From: Chitinophaga sp. CB10
GTDB lineage: Bacteria; Bacteroidota; Bacteroidia; Chitinophagales; Chitinophagaceae
Length of the DNA stretch: 64,000 nucleotides
Assembly: GCA_001870995.2 (NCBI GenBank)
Contig: MLAV02000003.1
Location: 62,001-126,000, forward strand
Direction: 5' to 3'
The translations under genes were made by a program, and so were the position numbers. Of this stretch, positions 17,692 through 25,362 are shown one piece after another; within the stretch, counting starts at the first letter, position 1, and each line of letters starts with the position of its first letter. The notes beneath the pieces were generated by a model. It worked only from the letters and a program-made list of their open reading frames with translations. It was not told the origin of the DNA and ran no database searches.

Positions 17692-18177
17692 TCAAATTAC
17701 ATTTTCGATCTTTACGAGGTAGTTCTTCAGGTGAATCCTGGCCCTGTGCAGGTACACCTTCACCTGGGAGGGGTTCAGATTCATGATTTCTCCTATCTCC
17801 TCGTAACTGTACCCTTCATAATCCTTCAACATCACGAGCGAGCGTTGTACTTCGCTTAGCTTGGCCAACGCCTGGGCAATTACTTCCCTGGCATTGTTCA
17901 CTTTATGGTCGGATACCTTTTCCTCTTCCTTAAACTGTTCTACCAGTGTAATGCGCTTCACCTTACGGACATGGTCGATCATATTGTGGTAGCCCACTGT
18001 AAACAGGTATGACTTGGCCTTTTCAAAAGGCACATCCTGGCAGTGCTTCCACAATATTTCGAATGAGTTCTGTACTACGTCCCGGGCATCTTCCGCGTTC
18101 TCCAAATTCTTGACAATGAACCGAAAGAGATTGTCCGAGTACAGATCCACACATTTATTGTACTCCTTTTCCGTCAT
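17692..18177 (-). CDS. ECF-type RNA polymerase sigma factor
   Basis: A 161-residue sigma-70 family protein with only regions 2 and 4. Region 2 includes NAEDARDVVQNSFEILWKH and region 4 includes YEGYSYEEIGEIMNLN, the -35 recognition helix-turn-helix. It directs RNA polymerase to a small regulon and is normally held by the anti-sigma factor encoded 27 bases downstream. The operon order is sigma, anti-sigma, outer-membrane barrel, small exported protein. ATG start, with the hydrophilic N-terminus MTEKEYNKCVDLY. Its target promoter cannot be read here. Confidence 0.93.
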   Translation of the reverse strand: MTEKEYNKCVDLYSDNLFRFIVKNLENAEDARDVVQNSFEILWKHCQDVPFEKAKSYLFTVGYHNMIDHVRKVKRITLVEQFKEEEKVSDHKVNNAREVIAQALAKLSEVQRSLVMLKDYEGYSYEEIGEIMNLNPSQVKVYLHRARIHLKNYLVKIENVI

Positions 18178-18558
18178 TCAGGTGGCGCGGGATTTAAGTG
18201 CTAAGTTCCGACAAATACTTCAATGCCAATCCCCGGATCTCCCGGTTTTATTATCCCACACCGCAAACCAAACATTCTTGCACACATACCAGTTGCAGGG
18301 AACAGTTATAACCAGCTGACTCTCTAAATTTTATATATTTGAAGAATTAATAACTCCTTCTTTATAAGTCAATTGCATCAGTCTAACCAATCATGGCATC
18401 AATAATCATGATATTATTATGACGGAAAGCGGTAAGTAAATGTTACACCTCAGTCAAACTTTTTACATCAATCTCCTGTTCTGACCTAAACGATTGATAA
18501 TCGTAATATTTTAGTGCTGCAACAAGCAATTACAAGGTTTAAATCTGAAAAAAATCAC
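18178..18558. other. Divergent intergenic region between the ECF operon and kbl
   Basis: About 380 bases with no gene. A TATATTTG -7 match occurs at 18334-18341 on the plus strand, which would give kbl a leader of about 210 bases, but no TTG is correctly placed. The imperfect dyad CGATTGATAATCG lies near 18491. The promoter of the sigma gene is not obvious. Confidence 0.45.
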
Positions 18559-19746
18559 ATGAATACCAAGTTTACTGCCCGCTTACGGGAAGAACTGGAC
18601 GAAATCAATAAGGCCGGTCTGTATAAAAGAGAGCGTATTATCACTTCTGAGCAGGGTGCGGAAATACAGGTTGGGGGCAAGACTGTAATTAACTTTTGCG
18701 CCAATAACTATCTGGGGCTGTCGTCCCACCCGGCGGTAATCAAAGCTGCCAAGGATGCGATCGACACCCACGGCTACGGTATGAGCAGCGTACGTTTCAT
18801 TTGCGGTACCCAGGACATTCACCGTGAGCTGGAAGAAAAAATCTCCAAATTCCTCGGCACTGAAGATACTATCTTATACGTAGCGGCATTTGATGCCAAC
18901 GGCGGTGTATTCGAGCCCCTGTTCGGCGAGCAGGATGCCATCATCTCCGACGCGCTTAACCACGCTTCTATCATCGACGGGGTGCGCCTTTGTAAAGCGC
19001 AGCGCTTCCGTTATGAACATAACAACATGGCCGACCTGGAAGCCAAGCTCCAGGAAGCCAAAGATTGCCGCAGCCGCATCATCGTAACGGATGGTTCTTT
19101 CAGCATGGACGGCACCATTGCCCAGCTGGACAAGATCTGCGACCTGGCGGATAAATACGATGCCATTGTAATGACTGACGAGAGCCACTCTTCCGGTTTC
19201 CTCGGCAAGACGGGCCGTGGTACGCACGAATACCGCGGCGTAATGGGCCGGGTAGACATCATCACCGGTACCCTCGGTAAAGCCCTTGGCGGCGCATCCG
19301 GCGGTTTTACCAGCGGTCCTAAAGAGGTGATCGACATCCTGCGCCAGCGCAGCCGCCCGTACCTGTTCTCCAACTCGGTAGCGCCCAGCATTGTAGGCGC
19401 CTCCATCGCGGTGCTGGATATGCTGAGCGAAACCACTGCCCTGCGCGACAAGCTGGAGTACAACACCAAATATTTCCGCACGAAAATGACGGAAGCCGGC
19501 TTCGACATCAAACCGGGCGACCACCCGATTGTGCCGGTAATGCTTTACGACGCCGTGCTGAGCCAGCAATTTGCCGATAAGCTGTTGCAGGAAGGTATCT
19601 ACGTCATCGGCTTCTTCTTCCCGGTGGTGCCAAAAGGCCAGGCCCGCATCAGGGTGCAGCTGAGCGCCGCCCACGAACAGGAGCACCTGGACAAGGCAAT
19701 TGCCGCCTTTACCAAAGTGGGTAAAGAGCTGGGTGTGATTAAATAA
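18559..19746 (+). CDS. kbl: Glycine C-acetyltransferase (2-amino-3-ketobutyrate CoA ligase)
   Basis: A PLP enzyme that interconverts 2-amino-3-oxobutyrate plus CoA with glycine plus acetyl-CoA, the second step of threonine breakdown. The 395-residue protein has the alpha-oxoamine synthase features NFCANNYLGLSSHP near the start, DESHSSGFLGKTGRG, and the PLP-binding lysine in GTLGKALGG (Lys241). The frame extends back to a GTG at 18514, but the family begins at MNTKFTARLREELDEI, so the ATG at 18559 is chosen. In some Bacteroidota related proteins make sphinganine (Spt), but the N-terminus and the ERIITSEQGAEI segment favour Kbl. No threonine dehydrogenase gene is nearby. Confidence 0.88.
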   Translation: MNTKFTARLREELDEINKAGLYKRERIITSEQGAEIQVGGKTVINFCANNYLGLSSHPAVIKAAKDAIDTHGYGMSSVRFICGTQDIHRELEEKISKFLGTEDTILYVAAFDANGGVFEPLFGEQDAIISDALNHASIIDGVRLCKAQRFRYEHNNMADLEAKLQEAKDCRSRIIVTDGSFSMDGTIAQLDKICDLADKYDAIVMTDESHSSGFLGKTGRGTHEYRGVMGRVDIITGTLGKALGGASGGFTSGPKEVIDILRQRSRPYLFSNSVAPSIVGASIAVLDMLSETTALRDKLEYNTKYFRTKMTEAGFDIKPGDHPIVPVMLYDAVLSQQFADKLLQEGIYVIGFFFPVVPKGQARIRVQLSAAHEQEHLDKAIAAFTKVGKELGVIK

Positions 19747-19779
19747 GGCAGGAGTTCCCATCCTCATAAATGCTGAACT

Positions 19780-19830
19780 GGCGCAAGGTGTGGCAAATGA
19801 TTGCCTTCACTTTGCGCCATTTGGCTTTTT
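19780..19830 (+). terminator. Terminator of kbl
   Basis: A long hairpin: GGCGCAAGGTG (19780-19790) pairs with CACTTTGCGCC (19808-19818) with one wobble, and an inner GGCAA/TTGCC stem continues it. The sequence after it contains CTTTTT. It merges with the promoter of the next gene. Confidence 0.7.
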
Positions 19831-19855
19831 GCTTTCATCATTATACTTACTTTTG
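19821..19855 (+). promoter_or_regulatory. Promoter of the class D beta-lactamase gene
   Basis: TACTTTTG at 19848-19855 fits the -7 box. TTG at 19821-19823 is 24 bases upstream, slightly longer than usual. The leader would be short, about 13 bases. Confidence 0.5.
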
Positions 19856-19875
19856 CAGCTACCAAATAACAGATC

Positions 19876-20682
19876 ATGATCAAAAAACTCGGCTGGGTGC
19901 TGGCTGTTGTCGTTACATCCTTGGCAGCCTGCGCTCCCAACAACGTAAAAGAAGAAAAAAGCTGGGAAAAATACTTCAGAGAATACAAGGTAGAAGGTAC
20001 CTTCATGCTCTTCAACAACAGCAACGGCGTTTTCAAGGTCTATAACCTGGACCGCGCCAAGGAAGCATTCCTGCCAGCGTCTACTTTTAAGATCTTCAAC
20101 TCCCTTGTAGGCCTGCAAACAGGCGTGGCTAAAGATACCAACCTTGTCATTCCATGGGACGGCGTTACCCGCGAAATGCCGGAGTGGAACAAGGATCTCA
20201 CCATGGGCGAAGCCTTCCGGGTATCCGCAGTTCCCTATTACCAGGAGTTAGCCCGCCGCATTGGCCAGAAAGGCATGCAGCTCTGGCTGGATTCCGTGAA
20301 GTACGGGAATATGAAGATCAGCCGTATTGACACCTTCTGGCTGGACAACTCCCTGAAGATCACCCCGGATGAGCAGCTGGGCCTCGTTAAAAAATTGTAT
20401 TTCGATCAGCTGCCTTTCTCCAAAACCGCGATGAGAGAAGTAAGGGGCATGATGCTGCGCGAAAAGACGGACAAGTATGAACTCTTCCACAAAACCGGCT
20501 GGGGCAGGGAAGGTAAAAAACATATCGGCTGGATAGTAGGCTGGATCGAAGAAAACAGGCATCCTTCCTTCTTTGTACTCAACATTGAATCCGAGGATCC
20601 GAACTTCGATATGGTGAAGGCGCGTAATGCCATTATGCGTAACATTCTTACCGATGCAGGATATTTTAAGGGAGAGATGTAA
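19876..20682 (+). CDS. Class D (OXA-like) beta-lactamase homologue, lipoprotein
   Basis: A 268-residue predicted serine beta-lactamase of class D. All main motifs are visible: Ser69-Thr-Phe-Lys72 (SXXK, with the active serine and the lysine carbamylated in the family), Ser117-Ala-Val119, Tyr143-Gly-Asn145, Trp155 in FWLDNSLKIT, and Lys206-Thr-Gly208. The N-terminus is a lipoprotein signal, with Cys19 in SLAAC, so the enzyme is probably attached to the periplasmic face of a membrane. It stands alone between two terminators with its own promoter and no mobile element nearby, so it looks like an intrinsic chromosomal gene. Actual resistance cannot be judged from sequence. Confidence 0.9.
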   Translation: MIKKLGWVLAVVVTSLAACAPNNVKEEKSWEKYFREYKVEGTFMLFNNSNGVFKVYNLDRAKEAFLPASTFKIFNSLVGLQTGVAKDTNLVIPWDGVTREMPEWNKDLTMGEAFRVSAVPYYQELARRIGQKGMQLWLDSVKYGNMKISRIDTFWLDNSLKITPDEQLGLVKKLYFDQLPFSKTAMREVRGMMLREKTDKYELFHKTGWGREGKKHIGWIVGWIEENRHPSFFVLNIESEDPNFDMVKARNAIMRNILTDAGYFKGEM

Positions 20683-20728
20683 TTTAAATTTTTACAGGTG
20701 GCCGCGTCTGCGGGCGTTGGACCACCGG

Positions 20729-20762
20729 AAAAGGGCCAGGCGCATGTGCGCCTGGCCCTTTT
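20729..20762. terminator. Bidirectional-type hairpin after the beta-lactamase gene
   Basis: A 16-bp perfect stem, AAAAGGGCCAGGCGCA (20729-20744) against its complement at 20747-20762, ends in TTTTG. The AAAA/TTTT ends would serve either direction; the gene it follows is on the plus strand. Confidence 0.8.
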
Positions 20763-20817
20763 GCTTGCTGCGGCCTAACCCGACCGTTAAAAATTACCTA
20801 AACCCTGTACCAGTCAC

Positions 20818-20847
20818 TTGGAATACGTTACAAAAAAATTATTTTTG
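20818..20847 (+). promoter_or_regulatory. Promoter of batB-batC
   Basis: TTG at 20818-20820 and TATTTTTG at 20840-20847 are separated by 19 bases, within the accepted 17-23 range. Confidence 0.65.
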
Positions 20848-20894
20848 AGTTCTTACCTGGTTTACTACCGGTAATGAATATCTTAAAATAGAAT

Positions 20895-21920
20895 ATGTTA
20901 CGATTTCAGCATAGCGAGTATTTATGGGCATTGACCCTCCTGCTGGTTTTACAGCTGGCCTTCCTGGCTGTATCCTGGTGGAAACGCAGGTCTATCAAGC
21001 GTATTGGCGATCCTGCGCTGGTAGAAAAGCTTTTTACCGGTTACTCCCGCAAACTTTTTGTGCTTAAATTTTTCCTGATATTCTTCGCCTTCTTCTTTGG
21101 CGTGGTGGGCCTGGCCAACCTGCAAAAAGGCAGCCGTATGGAGAAGATCACCCGCAAAGGAGTGGATGTGATGATTGCGCTGGATGTGAGTAAGAGTATG
21201 CTTGCCACGGATGTACAGCCCGACCGTCTTACCCGCGCCAAGCAGCTGATTACCAAGTTGATGGACAAACTGGAAAACGACCGTATCGGCCTCGTGGTAT
21301 TTGCCGGCAACTCCTATTTGCAAATGCCGCTGACCATCGACTATTCCGCCGCCAGGATGTACCTCAGCACCGTATCGCCGGACATGATCCCTACCCAGGG
21401 AACCGCGATCGGGCAAGCGATCCAGACTTCCGACGATGCCTTCAATAAAAAAGAGCGTAAACACAAGGCCCTCATCCTGATATCTGACGGGGAGGACCAT
21501 GACGAAACCGCCATTCAAAAAACCAGGGCCGCTTTTGACAACGGCGTGGTGGTAAACACCATCGGGATCGGCTCTACTACCGGCTCTCCCCTGCCTGATC
21601 CTGAGACCGGCGGCTATAAAAAAGACCGGGAAGGTAACACGGTAGTATCCAAACTCAACGAAGCCGAGCTGAAAAGCATTGCCTACGCAGGCCACGGCAT
21701 CTACGAACACCTGGATAATAATACCGACGATGTGGTGAACTCCCTCGCTGCAAAAATCGACAGCATGGAGCAGAAAGAGTTTGGGGAAAATATTTTCACG
21801 GATTATAACAGCTATTTTCAATATTTCCTGGGCATAGCCCTGGCTTTGTTACTGATAGAATTCTTTATCCCGGAGGTACGCCGTAAGAAAAAGGAAGAAT
21901 TGCCATCTTCAGTAGCATAA
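20895..21920 (+). CDS. batB: VWA-domain membrane protein, BatB-like
   Basis: A 341-residue inner-membrane protein of the Bat (aerotolerance) family. Two N-terminal membrane segments (about 8-27 and 55-73) and one C-terminal segment (about 303-322) frame a von Willebrand A domain. The MIDAS motif is complete: Asp97, Ser99 and Ser101 in DVSKSM, with a further Asp in ISDGEDHDE. Bat proteins work with a MoxR AAA ATPase in the periplasm or envelope; their exact role is unsettled. batC follows after 14 bases. No batA, batD, batE or moxR is next to it here. Confidence 0.88.
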   Translation: MLRFQHSEYLWALTLLLVLQLAFLAVSWWKRRSIKRIGDPALVEKLFTGYSRKLFVLKFFLIFFAFFFGVVGLANLQKGSRMEKITRKGVDVMIALDVSKSMLATDVQPDRLTRAKQLITKLMDKLENDRIGLVVFAGNSYLQMPLTIDYSAARMYLSTVSPDMIPTQGTAIGQAIQTSDDAFNKKERKHKALILISDGEDHDETAIQKTRAAFDNGVVVNTIGIGSTTGSPLPDPETGGYKKDREGNTVVSKLNEAELKSIAYAGHGIYEHLDNNTDDVVNSLAAKIDSMEQKEFGENIFTDYNSYFQYFLGIALALLLIEFFIPEVRRKKKEELPSSVA

Positions 21921-21934
21921 CAACCGTATAACGC

Positions 21935-22717
21935 ATGAAACTACAGTTAGTAAAATATGGATTTATCTGCATTGCAGTGCTGACAAGCCTTTCGGCTGCA
22001 GCGCAGCAAAAAGGATCCGGCAATAAATACATCCGCAAAGGCAATGAACTGTACAGTAAACAACAATTTGCCGACGCGGAGGCCAACTACAAAAAAGCGC
22101 TGGAGCAAAATGCGCAATCTGCCGCCGGTAACTATAACCTTGGCAACTCCCTCTACAAACAAAAAAGGTATGAGGAAGCCCGCGCCCAGTACGCCAACAG
22201 CCTGAAGCTGACGGATAAGAACAACCTGAAATCTGATGCGGATTACAACATCGGCAACACTTTCATGGAAGATAAAAAGTGGGAAGAGAGCATCAAGTCG
22301 TACAAACAGGCGCTGAAAATAAATCCAAAGGACGAAGACGCCCGTTACAACCTCGCCTATGCGCAGGCCATGCTGAAAAAGCAGCAGCAACAAGGCGGTG
22401 GCGGCAACAACAAGGATAAAAACCAGGATAAGGACAAAAAAGACAAGAATAAAGACCAGAACAAAGACCAGAAGGATCAGAATAAGGATCAGCAAAACAA
22501 GGATAAAGACAAGCAGAACCAGGACCAGCAGAATAAGGATCAGCAGAATAAGGACAAGCAGGACCAGGAACAACAGAAGCCTGAGCCGCAGCCGAGTAAA
22601 ATGAGCAAGCAGGAAGCGGAAAGGCTCCTGCAGGCTTTGAGCCAGGAGGAAAAGAAACTCCAGGATAAAACCAAGAAAGCCAAAGGGCAGGTGGTTCCGG
22701 TTGAAAAGGACTGGTAA
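21935..22717 (+). CDS. batC: TPR protein, BatC-like
   Basis: A 260-residue exported protein. A signal peptide (cleavage near AAAQQ, residue 24) precedes about three tetratricopeptide repeats (residues 32-150, for example ADAEANYKKALEQNAQSAAGNYNLGN) and then a 70-residue tract of Lys, Asp, Gln and Asn. The C-terminus has a short conserved helix (KMSKQEAERLLQALSQEEKK). This architecture is typical of BatC, which pairs with BatA/BatB VWA proteins in the periplasm through its TPRs. Probably translated from the same message as batB. Confidence 0.87.
   Translation: MKLQLVKYGFICIAVLTSLSAAAQQKGSGNKYIRKGNELYSKQQFADAEANYKKALEQNAQSAAGNYNLGNSLYKQKRYEEARAQYANSLKLTDKNNLKSDADYNIGNTFMEDKKWEESIKSYKQALKINPKDEDARYNLAYAQAMLKKQQQQGGGGNNKDKNQDKDKKDKNKDQNKDQKDQNKDQQNKDKDKQNQDQQNKDQQNKDKQDQEQQKPEPQPSKMSKQEAERLLQALSQEEKKLQDKTKKAKGQVVPVEKDW
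22398..22575 (+). repeat. Low-complexity coding repeat in batC
   Basis: An imperfect run of AARGAYMARRAY-type units (AAGGATAAAGAC, AATAAGGATCAG and variants) coding for Lys-Asp-Gln-Asn-rich repeats such as NKDQ and NKDK. This is part of the batC gene, not a CRISPR array. It is a candidate for length variation by slippage. Confidence 0.7.
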
Positions 22718-22765
22718 TCAAATGCTTCCATATAATACGCCGCCCGGTAGCGGCGCGATAACAAC

Positions 22766-22796
22766 AAAGAGCGAGGGCCATTGGTCCTCGCTCTTT
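22766..22796 (+). terminator. Terminator of batB-batC
   Basis: A perfect 11-bp stem AAAGAGCGAGG (22766-22776) / CCTCGCTCTTT (22786-22796). The T-run is short, so efficiency is uncertain. Confidence 0.65.
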
Positions 22797-22853
22797 GCTG
22801 GGCGCTTAAACTTAATGTAGCTTTACTGTGGGGAAAATTGAAGCCCACTTTCT

Positions 22854-22861
22854 TAACTTTG
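22854..22861 (+). promoter_or_regulatory. -7 box of ispG
   Basis: TAACTTTG lies 25 bases before the chosen ATG. No TTG is at the usual -33 distance. It supports the ATG at 22886 rather than an upstream start. Confidence 0.5.
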
Positions 22862-22885
22862 CACCTGCAAGGAAAAAATAATCGC

Positions 22886-24853
22886 ATGCAGCTTTATTGC
22901 AACTCATTAACATCCTACAAACGTCTGGACACCTTAGAGGTGAAAGTGGGGGATCTCCTGATAGGAAACCATCACCCTATCCGCATTCAGACGATGACCA
23001 CTACCGATACAATGGATACTGCCGCTACCGTGGCTCAAACCATACGTTGCATCGAAGCAGGCGCCGAGCTGGTAAGGATCACTGCCCCCAGTAAAAAAGA
23101 GGCAGAAAACCTGCTGGCCATAAAAAAAGAACTTCGCCGTCAAGGTTATCATACACCCCTGGTTGCCGATATTCACTTTACGCCCAATGCCGCGGAAATA
23201 GCCGCCCGTATTGTGGAAAAAGTACGTATCAACCCAGGGAACTACGTAGATAAAAAGAAATTTGAAACCCTGGAATACACTGATAGTGAATACCAGGAAG
23301 AGATTGACCGTATCCGCGAACGCTTTACGCCGCTGGTGAAAATTTGCCAGGAGCACGGCACGGCCATGCGCATCGGCACCAACCACGGCTCCCTGAGCGA
23401 TCGTATTATGAGTCGGTACGGCGATACCCCGATGGGCATGGTGGAAAGCGCCATGGAGTTCCTCCGCATTGCGGAAGACCTCCGTTACCGCAACATCGTG
23501 CTGAGCATGAAGGCCAGTAATCCGCAGGTGATGGTACAGGCTTACCGCCTGCTGGTGCAGACCATGCAGCAGGAGCTGGGCCACTGTTATCCGCTGCACC
23601 TCGGCGTAACGGAAGCCGGCGACGGAGAGGATGGCCGTATCAAATCCGCCATAGGTATCGGGACCTTGCTGGAAGACGGCGTAGGCGATACCATCCGCGT
23701 ATCCCTGACGGAGGACCCGGAGTTTGAACTGCCGGTATGCCGGGACATTGTGAAGCGTTATACCAACCGTACCGCCACCCCGGAGGCAACGCAGGCCCCG
23801 CTGATCCACGTGCCTTACTCTCCTTTCAACTACAAGCGCAGGGACAGTGAAGCCGTTGAAAACATCGGCGCGAAACAGGTGCCCGTGGTGGTTGCCGATT
23901 ATAGCAACGCTACTGCGCTGCAACCGGCGGACCTTAACGCGATCGGGTACACGTATGATGCGCTGAGCGACAAATGGAACATTGCAGACGCTGCGGCGGA
24001 TTATATCTATACGGGAGAGCATATACCGGCATTTGGACTGCCAGGCACTCTCCGCGTGCTACTGGACGCCAGGACGTGGCACTCACTGCCGGATAAAGGT
24101 ATTTTTCTCCCCTATTATAATATAAACGAGTTTTTACAGGCCTGCGAAGCAGGGCAAAAAGCCAAAGAACAGTTCATTGCGGTGAACTGCGATCACCTGG
24201 ATACGCCGGAGATATCCGCGCTGCTGCAACTGGCGGCAGACCCGCAACAGGCCGCGTCCATGGTGTTCTGCGCAAGCGGCACGGGGCCCACGGCGATGGC
24301 CAATGTACGCCGGTTCTTCATCCTGCTGCTGGAAAAACATATAACCGTTCCCGTTATCATCCATAGCGGGAGTGAACAGGAAACGAACGACCAGCACCTG
24401 ATCCACCACGCGACAGAGGCGGGCGCGCTCCTGCTGGACGGCTTCGGCGACGGCATCTGGCTAACGAATCCGCCAGCGGATGCCAGCCAGTACGCGCTGC
24501 TGAATAACATTGCGTTTGGCATTTTACAGGCTACCCGTACCCGTATTTCCAAAACGGAATACATCTCCTGCCCTTCCTGCGGCCGCACCCTGTTTGACTT
24601 ACAGGAAACCACGGCGCGCATCCGCGCGGTTACCCATCACCTGAAAGGCGTGAAAATCGCCATTATGGGATGTATCGTAAACGGGCCGGGGGAAATGGCG
24701 GATGCCGACTTTGGCTATGTGGGCAGCGGCGTTGGCAAGATCACCCTCTACAAAGGGAAGGAAATTGTGAAGAAGGGCCTTAACAGCGATGTAGCGGTGG
24801 ATGAACTGATTAACCTGATCAGGGATAACGGCATGTGGGTGGAGAAAAATTAA
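22886..24853 (+). CDS. ispG: HMBPP synthase, long (insert-containing) form
   Basis: 4-Hydroxy-3-methylbut-2-enyl diphosphate synthase converts methylerythritol cyclodiphosphate to HMBPP in the non-mevalonate isoprenoid pathway, using a [4Fe-4S] cluster. The protein is 655 residues, while the E. coli enzyme is about 370. The extra part is the central insert domain found in plants, Chlamydia and Bacteroidota. The TIM-barrel half is seen from HPIRIQTMTTTDTMDT to VTEAGDGEDG. The cluster ligands are Cys562 and Cys565 in CPSCGRTLFD and Cys596 in GCIVNGPGEMADADFG. The frame is open to 22781, but the -7 box and the family N-terminus support the ATG at 22886. Confidence 0.95.
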   Translation: MQLYCNSLTSYKRLDTLEVKVGDLLIGNHHPIRIQTMTTTDTMDTAATVAQTIRCIEAGAELVRITAPSKKEAENLLAIKKELRRQGYHTPLVADIHFTPNAAEIAARIVEKVRINPGNYVDKKKFETLEYTDSEYQEEIDRIRERFTPLVKICQEHGTAMRIGTNHGSLSDRIMSRYGDTPMGMVESAMEFLRIAEDLRYRNIVLSMKASNPQVMVQAYRLLVQTMQQELGHCYPLHLGVTEAGDGEDGRIKSAIGIGTLLEDGVGDTIRVSLTEDPEFELPVCRDIVKRYTNRTATPEATQAPLIHVPYSPFNYKRRDSEAVENIGAKQVPVVVADYSNATALQPADLNAIGYTYDALSDKWNIADAAADYIYTGEHIPAFGLPGTLRVLLDARTWHSLPDKGIFLPYYNINEFLQACEAGQKAKEQFIAVNCDHLDTPEISALLQLAADPQQAASMVFCASGTGPTAMANVRRFFILLLEKHITVPVIIHSGSEQETNDQHLIHHATEAGALLLDGFGDGIWLTNPPADASQYALLNNIAFGILQATRTRISKTEYISCPSCGRTLFDLQETTARIRAVTHHLKGVKIAIMGCIVNGPGEMADADFGYVGSGVGKITLYKGKEIVKKGLNSDVAVDELINLIRDNGMWVEKN

Positions 24854-24925
24854 ATCTACCTTAAAAAGCTCAGGCATTTGGGTAATTCATGAAAAAATTT
24901 CTTAATTTTTAGGAAAGATTTTTTT

Positions 24926-25198
24926 ATGAAAAAGTTTCTGACCGGCCTGATGGCACTTATGCTGATCGTTTCAGCCGCCATAGCGCAAACACCTGCAACA
25001 GCCACTAAAAAAGAGGCCACCAAGAAAGAAGCCGCCGCTACGGCTCACACGAAAAAAGATGGTACGCCGGACAAGCGGTACAAGGAAAACAAGCAGACAC
25101 CTGCTACCGCCAAAGCCGAAGGGCCTAAGAAAAAAGACGGTACGCCGGATATGCGTTACAAATCCAATAACAAAAACGCAGGCAAAAAGAAATCATAA
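24926..25198 (+). CDS. Small exported protein with two KKDGTPDxRYK repeats
   Basis: A 90-residue protein with a signal peptide (residues 1-20, cleavage near AIAQ) and a Lys/Ala/Thr-rich mature part of 70 residues. Residues 43-55 and 69-81 are near-identical copies, KKDGTPDKRYKEN and KKDGTPDMRYKSN, separated by a Thr/Pro/Ala linker. I have seen this DGTPDxRYK motif only in small Bacteroidota proteins and know of no assigned function. The mature protein is strongly basic, so binding to DNA, nucleotides or acidic surface polymers is possible but speculative. It follows ispG by 72 bases and has its own terminator. Confidence 0.8.
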   Translation: MKKFLTGLMALMLIVSAAIAQTPATATKKEATKKEAAATAHTKKDGTPDKRYKENKQTPATAKAEGPKKKDGTPDMRYKSNNKNAGKKKS

Positions 25199-25201
25199 GT
25201 A

Positions 25202-25234
25202 CGAAAGCGCCGGTAAACGGCGCTTTCGTTTTTT
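25202..25234 (+). terminator. Terminator after the DGTPD repeat gene
   Basis: A perfect 11-bp stem CGAAAGCGCCG (25202-25212) / CGGCGCTTTCG (25218-25228) is followed by TTTTTT. Confidence 0.9.
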
Positions 25235-25362
25235 AGAGGGCGGTCATAAAGCAATTGCTATTATGCGCCTGTAGTTTTGCGCAGGCCAACGCCAACAGCC
25301 GGCCATGTTTAACGCGGTAAATCAGCTTATCCATAATAGCGGATTTTAAGTATTTTTATCGC

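Noticed and set aside
19876..20682. Beta-lactamase gene as part of a mobile element
   Set aside because: No transposase, integrase, terminal repeats or composition shift nearby; it is flanked by housekeeping genes and terminators.
22398..22575. CRISPR-like repeats
   Set aside because: The repeats are contiguous coding units for Lys/Asp/Gln/Asn within batC, with no spacers of uniform length.
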